Source: Pycnopodia helianthoides
Taxonomy: Eukaryota > Echinodermata > Asteroidea > Forcipulatida > Asteriidae
NCBI GenBank assembly: GCA_032158295.1
Contig: CM063248.1
Location: forward strand, 16,912,787 to 16,976,786
DNA length: 64,000 bases
Direction of reading: 5' to 3'
This document shows, piece after piece, positions 55,531 through 64,000 of this stretch (the first letter of the stretch is position 1; the number at the start of each line of letters is the position of its first letter). Below the pieces are notes generated by a model, which worked only from the letters and a program-made list of their open reading frames with translations, did no database searches and was not told the DNA's origin. The translations under genes were made by a program, and so were the position numbers.

Positions 55531-57777
55531 TGTAAGGTTGTTTTGTCACTTATTTGACAAACAACTTGTCAAGAAAGCTGTGATCATGGCATAAACAGTA
55601 GGGGGATAGATATTCCCCACTTTTTATGGGTTATGGGTGATGGCCCAGTGGACCATGGAATCATCCCCCCACCCCCTCCCCCCAAATTTCCAGGCCTTGG
55701 GAAAATAAACTGGCCTATTAATTAGGTCAATTTATACAGGCCCTATATATATATTTTTTAAACTAGCAAAAAACAATGAGAAAAAGTAATCATATTGAAC
55801 ATACATTGAACACACTTCATTTTTAAATGTCTTCCTAATGCAAATTAAATGGAATGAATTAATATAACTGTGCTGTAAAAATGCATTTGAATTGTGCAAA
55901 TGGACTAAGAGGATGCATGTGGCACACCTCCTTATATTTTGCCAATTGATTTATTATTTACTTTCTAAAAATGAGAACAAAAGTAGGGAGAAAAAATTAC
56001 TCCAACTTCAAGCTTCTTTGCCTCAAAAGATACCTCAGAAAAGATGAAAATGATGCACCAAAGTGTTTCTTAATCTTAGCCATAATTCCTCGGAGCCCAC
56101 TGAAGGACCTGAACCCAATACCATGGTAGCCTTGGCAATGCGGGCTTGATGAATGCTTCTCTAAATTTTCCCTACTTTAAAGACAGAGAGCAAGGTAAAG
56201 AGAAAACCCAAACACTTCAAAGATAAACAAAAGCTCAGAATGCACCAGCGAGCACTGTCTAAAATTTCCTAAGTCCTTTCGATGGAGCCCTGGACCCCTT
56301 GCCACAGTAGGCTTTGCGAAGCACAATCGTACACCCCCCACCTCCCCACCATTATTATCGCAGAATGGCTTGTTTTTTATCCTTTAAAGAAGATAACAGA
56401 AGTGCAGGAGAAATTTAAAAAACATATATCGTTTTAACTTCATTTACTCAAAAGATCTTCCAGAGAAGCTTATAGAATGCTCCAGAGAGCAATTGTCATT
56501 ATCATCGCAGGCCCCCATCCACATCCAAAATGCTGCTTGCATTGTTCGAGTCTCCGGATCCTTTACCAAAAAAAACCTGACAATATATTAAGTTGGTTCG
56601 GCATTCATACTTAATACATACAAAATAAATGTATCGCTGGTTGGTAATGCAGTCATCCCACCCACTTTAATAAATTGAATTCAATCAATTCAATACATTA
56701 ACGTTGCCATCAGTAAAATGACTGAACTTTATTAGTTGCAGGGCACTCCTGGAAGCACTTTGTCAGTTATCAACATTTCAGTGTTGGTATGAGGGAAGGT
56801 GCCACCTATGTTCCCATTGTAGTGCGGATCTATAGTAGCATAGAGTAAGAAAGAATTGCTGATCATGTTATTGTGTAAACATGTTTGAGCACACCTGCTG
56901 AACACGCCGCTCAACAAAAGAAATTGCTGGCTTGTTGAATTTTTTAAATGTGCCGCCATGAATTAAGATGACATTGTAGTGCCGAGCCGTATAGACAGAT
57001 AAAGCCCCACCTGAAATATTCATATCTGATTGGCAGCTAAGAGGCATTTTAAAATTGCAACACGCCATTATCTCCACCCCAGACTCCAAGATACTTCCTG
57101 TATATTTGATGAGTCTTGCAACAATGGGAAAGCACAAAAGGCAAGATGGTTAAAATTTCATACAGCTCATCAGTGCAGGGGGTCTTATGAATAAATGAGG
57201 AGGTGTCTCCATGGTTATTGCTGAATGCCAAAGTCTGTTTTTGGAGCAGTTGAAGGACAAAGCATTTGTTGTTCGGGTATTGATTTGAATGTATTATTTA
57301 GTATTGGGGGTTTTTCTTGGTGGTTTTGAAAAGCGGCCAGAACTTAGAAGAGGAGGATTTGGGGGAGATGACAAGTGTGCAACACTTGACAAGTAAGGAG
57401 GTCATTTAAATAATTGAGTTCCAGTTTCGTTTGGTGTTTAATTCTGCCGCTTGTAAAGTCGATCATAAACAAAACACTCAATCAGCTGTTGGTGCGAAGG
57501 TGAATGTTTGTGTGTGCATAAGTCGGCATTGCATTTCACATTCAGTAGTGGCTCTTTACAGTTGATTCAGATGAAGAAATTAGATAAAACAAACTAGGGT
57601 TCATTATGTTTTTGTTAAAACCTAGGGGAAAAATGCATTCCTCTACCAAGAAAAATTCATGTAATTTCTCCTGAATTGGGTGAGTTTTATTCATACTTTT
57701 TTCAAATAAGAGTTTAGTTTTTCATAGCGTTGCTATAACTAAAAATGTAAACAAAGAGCATTCTCTTTTGTTCAAGT

Positions 57778-58149
57778 TTAATGGCAGTGGACACTATTGG
57801 TAGTTACTCAAAATAACTATTAGCATAAAACCTTACTTGGTAACGAGGTTGACAGTATAAAACATTGTGAGAAACAGCTCCCTCTGAAGTGACATAGTTT
57901 TCGAGAAAGAAGTATTTTTCCACAAATTTGATTTTGAGACCTCAGAATTAGATTTTGAGGTCTCGAAATCAACCATCTGAAAGCACACAACTTCGTGTGA
58001 CAAGGGTGTTTTTTCTTTCATAGTTATCTCGCAACACCGACGACCAATTGAGCTCAAGTTTTTACAGGTTTGTTATTTTATCCATATGTTGAGATACACC
58101 AAGTGAGAAGACTGGTCTTTGACAATTACCAAAGGTGTCCAGTGTTTTG
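57778..58149 (+). mobile_element. MITE-C copy 3
   Basis: GGCAGTGGACACTATTGGTA at the left and TACCAAAGGTGTCCAGTG at the right form the terminal repeats. This is the best preserved of the three. Confidence 0.85.
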
Positions 58150-58282
58150 AATAGATATTTGGGAGTTAATTATGAATAAAGTCAGAAAAACCTACCAAAA
58201 AACCCTCTATAAACGATAAAATAAACATAAAATAAAGGAAAAGGAAACCTTTTGGCAAGCAATCACACTACAAAATTATGTG

Positions 58283-58735
58283 CAATACAATCATGTATTG
58301 TGTGACCCAATATGTACACAAGTTTATATAAATATGTGAAAGTTTAAACGCAACCATTCATTGGAGTCACAAGAAAATAGTTGAAGACCCCCCCCCTTGC
58401 ATTTTTTCCCTATTTTGAGAGTTATGTGCCTTTTTGTATGGGGGCTGATAGTGGGTGACGCATACGCATTTGTGTGTCTGCCTAGTGCACAACTCTATGG
58501 CGGTTACCGACTAAAAGTGTCTGTAACAGTGTAAGCATGCATGAATGTAATTAGCATACTTCATAGGATGGGCTCATTGTTTTATACTCGTGTCTCAGAA
58601 ACTCTAGCATTTCAGGCAAAAGTATTTCAAGGGAAGTTTTCTACCATAGCCATCTTTATACCATGTAAGTTATTTGCAAATCTGTAAACCTTTCATTTTT
58701 CTCAATGTTACCAATGTTTTGTACGCCCTTTAGAT
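58283..58735. repeat. Repeat family E copy 3
   Basis: Shares TTGTGTGACCCAATATG, AAGTATTTCAAGGGAAGTTT and CCATCTTTATACCATGTAAG with the 21.0 and 29.4 kb copies. About 100 bp of extra sequence sits in the middle. Confidence 0.6.
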
Positions 58736-61700
58736 ATAAGGAAACTGATCAAACCATCAGCTTACATGTAGGTTTTGACTTAATATGTCGCTTACTAAAT
58801 CTATATTTTCTATACTTGCTGTAAAATAGACTAGTTTGCTAGACAACTATAGACCTTACTTTTGGTCAATGGGTAATTTGATAGCATTATTGTATTAAAC
58901 TATGTATTTTGTACAGTGAATTGTAAATATTCATCAATTTTGTTTCCCAAAACAAAAAATACATAATTTGCAGGCATGACATTCTCCTACTTAAGTCTGA
59001 TTTCTGATTTTGCTGCCTTTGGAAAAATCACAACAATTATTATTAAATATCCTGAAAAGTCTATTGAAGCCTACACCATGCATATATGTGGGTCAGCCCA
59101 TGTACTTGATAAAATGTTCAAACATTTATCCAAGGACCAAAATACTATGCCCAAATTTGTCATAATCTTTATTGAAAAGAGTTTTTTAAATGTTTTGTTA
59201 AAAATGGCTGATCTGTGCCAACCGGAACCAGTTCTATGTTTTGTGATACTGATGGCTGCCCATAATGGTTGTCATTGTTTGTAAACAAAAGAAAGGCAGA
59301 GAGGTCTACAGTAGCTGGATCAGCGTTACTCCTGATTAATGGAATCAGCACACACACACATAATAATTAATTGATTGCACTCCAAGTTTCTAAATGCATC
59401 AATTAACTTAATCAAGTTAGTGTATTTGGGATTTACCTTGATGTACTCATCTGTAATTTTGAGTTAATGACAATACTGCACCACTCTAGCTTAAGAATCA
59501 AAGTTGAATATAAACTATGGTCAAGTTTTCTGAGCTGATCTGTTCAAGACAGGCCATGAACAATTTTGCTTGCCCTCCCTAACCCCCCCCCACTCCAAAA
59601 CAAAAAGTGGGAGGAAAGATTTGTTGTCAAGTTTCCAATAATTGTTTTTAACAATTATTGTATTTCATCCAATTGAATTAAATGAAATTGAATCAAACAA
59701 AGGTACTAATAGACCTTACATCGTTTTACATTTAAAGTAATTAAATTCGAAATGATTTGTGACTTTCTACTGCTATGTCAACTCAATTGTGATAATCACA
59801 ATTGAATCATTTTTTGCAGTCCTATATCACAAATTAAAAGTGGGCTGTACTCATATGTCAGGGCTTGAATTTTCGGGGGAAAAGTGCACAAGACCACAGG
59901 GCTTGTAGCTCAAACTGTTTACTGGAACAGAATAGTTTTTACAAGACCAGAATCGAAATGAGAAACAAAATTCCTGACACTGTTAAACATGCATTGAACT
60001 GCTTTGTGTGTGTGTGTTTTTTGTTTAATCAAGCACTAAGACATATGAGAGAATATTTATCTCATTTGTCTTTATATTAAATATAGGCCTACTTCATAAC
60101 TAAATAGAATGGACAGTTTTTTTTTATCAAAATCAAAATCAACATTTGAACATAGTTTGTTTTTATTAAAGATATTACGCAGTGAGTATTATTGTTCAAT
60201 TGAAAAAACACAAGACCGACGACGGACTTGTCCGGTCATGAGTTTACTGGCCCGACACTAGAACTACTGGCCTCTGGCATGTGGTCCGGTGTAAAACTCG
60301 AGCCTGTAGGTGAATGCCATGATTTCCAAGGCACTCTCCACCACTGTGATCTATGCCTTGAATTTTATTTTTCGTTTGTACCGTCAAATTTGTATTAATT
60401 AGCATCGAATGCCAGAAAATATTGCATCATGGGAAAGCAAACAGTTGTTATTGATGGTCAGTTCATCGGGCATAACAAGTTCAATGGCAAGAGTGAGTGG
60501 AGCACAAATACAGGTTGAAAGAGAATCAATACCTAGAGTGTATTAATTAATTAGTGTTTTTAATGAACATTTAGCCAGGCTGTTATAGTCCGTAACCAGA
60601 AAGCTTACAACTGTAATTAACTGCTGGTGTTAACGGCTGTTTAAATCCAAATGACGTTTGGTCTGTAGATCGTGAAGGAACAGGTTTTTGAAAACAGGGG
60701 TTTAGTTTTGTTGAGAGACCTGGCACTGTAGATGTACTGTACAGCGGTAACATAAGAAGATCTCCTGACAGGGCAGGAGCAGCCGTCTTAATCAAATAAG
60801 CAACTAGACTGCAACTATAGACATCAATACCGTAAGATCCCGGACTTGTTGTCTGGATCAATTCCCAGTGCATATCATTTGATCGTACCGATCGGACAAT
60901 TAAGAAGGGTACAGCTCCCAGTGTGGAATGAGACCCCTTCACTGTGAAACAATTATTATTTGGGCATGACAATGAGTTCACTTAGTCAGTTGATGGGGAT
61001 TTAATACTAGCAAACCACTGACCAAGGTCATAACATGTGAGAAATTTATGAACGGTGGACAGCTGGTGTGTGTGGGGAGCCATCCATGCAGAAGAAGTCA
61101 GGAAAGTACGCTCTCCAGACTCAATACACTCTTCTAGAGACACTTGTGACTTGTTGAAGCAGTACACAATTATTGGTCAAACATAAGTACAGAAATTGGT
61201 GTATTATTAAAAATTATTGGCATTCTCACTTCAGAAGTGACTTGACATGGTGTTTTAAAGGGATGCTATAACTGGGCCATTTACCTGATAACTCAAAGGA
61301 AGGGGGTCATGCTTTGGTAACGACCCCAAAAAGAAATTGTGTAATTTCTGTCTGAAAGCCTATTATTAAAAAGATGGTATAAATAAGCATCCTGTAAAAT
61401 GATTTGGTCTGAAGAGTAGAAATCAGTAAAGTGTGCCAACAAATTTGAATCCCAAAGATCGTCTTTAGGTGAATTTTTGAAATTTGCATGGTGTCTGTTT
61501 GAATGCTGCCCTCAACACAGCAAGAGCTGTGTTTGGTACCCCCTGATTGTTGAATAGACTCAACATTCTTGATGAAAATACTGTGAAAAAAGATTTAGGA
61601 AAATTCTTTTCTTTCTAAAATTGTGAGAGCCTGTGATAAAACTGCAACTATGTTTTGTTTCTACTTGAAGAGTGAAGAGTAAACAAAAAGTTTTTTGTTG

Positions 61701-62859
61701 GAGTGTGTGAGTGACTTCATTTACGAATGAAGAACAAATTTATAACACAAAAGCAAGTAATTGATCACGAATAATAGTGTCCAATAAATTTCATTCTTCA
61801 ATTCTAACATTGAGGAAAAGGAAAGACATGTCGCCCAATCTTAGATAAACAAGTCATGCAATCAATTGAAACACACCAAATCGGCCTATAAAATGAAAAA
61901 AAATATTTTGTTTAACAGTTCTCAACTTACCGATTATTGGTTGGTTTATATCTAATCCAAATCTATATTCCTCTTTGAAAAAAAAGAGGTGATTATTCAG
62001 TCAATTTGTTCCAAGCACATGCGATGTTTGTCTTTTTAGAGTTCCATTTCAAACAGCGTATAGTTTCCCATTACCAGAAAGAAAGGTGTTACATTCTGTT
62101 TGATCTACAGTACAGTACCCTATTTATGAAATTTTAATCGGTACTAGGCACACTGGTTCACACCTCATCCATGGTCATCTGTTTTCACTGAACAGTGGTG
62201 TCGGGACAACAGGCATTCATATTTTAAACACATGTGGTATATTGCTAGTCGCAATGTGCCAAACGTCAAGTTCATATAAATTTTGCAGTATACAGGCTTT
62301 CATCTTTATGTGTTTTGATCTCCTGTTTATATGCATCTGGTTTTTGCTGTGGGCCATTCATATTTAAAAGCTGTCAGTGGCCTGGATGAATCTTTCAGGG
62401 GGAGTGGAGAGTGTTGTCAGGCACTATATTACCTACTTAAAACACAAACAAGTTCTGGGTGTCTTCTGCATTTGACATAACACAGGTGGGTTCAACTGTT
62501 TCATGCTTAAAGAAATACTGCTGGACGGAAGAAGTGCTTTTTTCCATCTCTAAACAACAGGAGTGCATCCAAACATTTCTCTTGGTTAGTTTGAACTATG
62601 TAAGCACGTCATATCAAATGAGGTTCCAGACAGACATGTTGACATTATACCAATATTGAACTACCCTTAAATAGTCCATAAGGGGTTAAAGGGACATCGA
62701 AAATTCCGCCCACATTTTTTTCTAGTCAAATGGTAATTATGGATATAGCAAATGTATGAGTGGTTAGGAGCTTTAATATGGGGCACCAAGACCAAAATGA
62801 AGACAACAGGGAACACATGTACGTACTTTCATTGTGTCCTCTTAACTCTACTGAAGCAA

Positions 62860-63140
62860 TTCCCGGGAAATAAAACCCCAGGAAGGTTCTGAGGAATTTC
62901 AACCCAAACCGACCGACCGCCACCCTGTAGATGTTTGTTTCACACTTGATGCCATTTTCCATGGAAGAATGAACACTCAGTGTGCTTATCCCAGGGGTTG
63001 TCTTGCTTAAACCCTACTCCCAAGCAGGGGTAGCATTTCCCCCCAAGGAAAATAGTCATTCCCGGGAAATTGCCAGGGTTAGCAATTCGAGTGTCAAAAA
63101 TGTCCAGTGTGAAAAGGGTTTCAGCTTCCTGTGAGACCCC
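62860..63140. repeat. Repeat H copy 2
   Basis: CAATTCCCGGGAAATAAAAC and ATTCCCGGGAAATTGCCAGG face each other with ACCCTACTCCCAAGCAGGGG between them. It resembles 9.98-10.28 kb. Confidence 0.45.
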
Positions 63141-63677
63141 CCCCCCCCACTGCACACTTCCTCATAGATCATAGCAGGACGGTCATTTCAGAGTCTTGAG
63201 AGCAGTGTATTGCTTGCAGTTCAAAGTGCTCATGACTAAAGATGAGAAGGAATCAAAGATTCATGAGACAAGTGTTGATCTGATGAAACTGTTACTGGAA
63301 TGACAGTGCTTTTCATCAATGCGTGATGGTGTGGCTCACTGCAGTGGCATAATGATAGAGAGGATCGCGTCAAGAAGTTGCAGGGCGAACAAAAAAAGTT
63401 TGTGGATTTGTCGTGAGACTTTCCAGGAACTTTGTTTGATATTATGTTCTGTGATGAATCAATGTGTAGTATGGTTAGTACAGGGTTGTTTATGAGATGA
63501 GACACTACGAGCTGTATGTGGGGAAAGGAATAGACTTCTTGCATTGACGTCACATGCAGCGACTGTCTGCTCATTGTCTGCAGTTTTGGGTGTGACACTG
63601 CATGGTAAAGATGTGGTGCGTGTCTGGTCTAACCGCACGCAGATTGCCCAAAATGTGCACTGCACAGGGGTAAAGCC

Positions 63678-63798
63678 CGGTTCATGCTTCCTGCCAGTGG
63701 AATTTGATGTCACAACTCTTGTTTCGCAAGGTCGCTCTTTTGAATTGCGAGGTTGTGACGTCAAATTCACTTCGCATTCACAGGAAGTATAAACCAAT
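63678..63798. mobile_element. Small inverted-repeat element
   Basis: GGTTCATGCTTCCTGCCAGT to TTTGATGTCACAACTC pairs with GAGGTTGTGACGTCAAATTC to CACAGGAAGTATAAACC. The loop is about 30 bp. Probably a MITE. Confidence 0.75.
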
Positions 63799-64000
63799 CC
63801 TAACACATGTGGAATCTGACTCCCAAAATGATGCTACCAACATTGATAGGGTGATGTTGTCAGCTGAATTGGGTCAATACTACAAGTTGAGATCTAATAA
63901 AAACTTTTTTCTCTAAATCAGCCCAAAAGTTCATTTTTTTGTAAAGTTGAAGCATATTACTAAGTAAAGGTGCTATCACTTTTCATCAACAAATGTTTAC

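Larger units (their letters stand above)
54852..64000. other. OBI1 intron 5 or gene interior (no further exon found)
   Basis: Contains an eroded MITE-B (55.4 kb), MITE-C copy 3 (57.8 kb), family E (58.3 kb), repeat H (62.9 kb) and an inverted-repeat element (63.68-63.80 kb). 55.6-57.7, 58.8-62.8 and 63.2-63.6 kb show nothing nameable: AT-rich DNA, short C runs and chance open frames. Confidence 0.6.

Noticed and set aside
60583..60981. 132-residue minus-strand open frame
   Set aside because: The composition is unremarkable, with no motif, conserved block or neighbouring exon to support a gene.

Overview
The window is animal nuclear DNA: AT-rich, with long introns, GT-AG exon borders and many short repeats. 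It holds parts of two conserved genes, one complete intronless receptor gene, and a dense crowd of transposon relics. The repeats point to an echinoderm, most likely a sea star. That placement is an inference from repeat style and protein divergence. I recognised no operon, CRISPR array, defence system or rRNA.

Gene 1, minus strand, about 1.9-43.6 kb: the SLC10A7 orthologue (sodium/bile-acid cotransporter family member 7). I mapped nine coding exons with matching phases. They give about 282 residues from the start codon to the conserved '[11 protein letters not shown]' block. The C-terminal exon(s) lie beyond the left edge. Introns range from about 1 kb to 17.7 kb, and two exons are only 39 and 36 nt.

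Gene 2, plus strand, from 43,951 to past the right edge: the OBI1/RNF219 orthologue (ORC ubiquitin ligase 1). Five exons cover the N-terminal RING finger, the coiled coil and a Ser-rich linker. The rest lies beyond 64,000. The two start codons are 303 bp apart, head to head, which suggests a bidirectional promoter.

Gene 3, plus strand, 5,130-6,197: a complete single-exon rhodopsin-class GPCR of 355 aa. It sits inside an SLC10A7 intron on the opposite strand and carries NRM in place of DRY.

Mobile DNA fills the introns. There are two degraded LINEs (an ORF1 piece at 0.25-1.0 kb and an endonuclease/RT piece at 14.0-16.2 kb). A Penelope-like LTR fragment at about 6.7 kb carries a hammerhead-ribozyme-like core. 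At least three tRNA-derived SINE families are present, one clearly from tRNA-Leu. Several MITE families occur, including six copies of one about 390-bp element bounded by TTAA. A 1.86-kb TA-flanked element repeats a 15-bp GGGCGTTTTTACCCC motif seven times. A cluster of fold-back repeats lies at 34.0-35.1 kb. Nested insertions (SINE in MITE, SINE and MITE in LINE) give a relative order of events.

The two housekeeping genes are not known to share a pathway: SLC10A7 acts in Golgi/calcium homeostasis and OBI1 in licensing replication origins. Their pairing most likely reflects a shared promoter. The least ordinary signals are the ribozyme-bearing Penelope relic, the GGGCGTTTTTACCCC element and the fold-back cluster.
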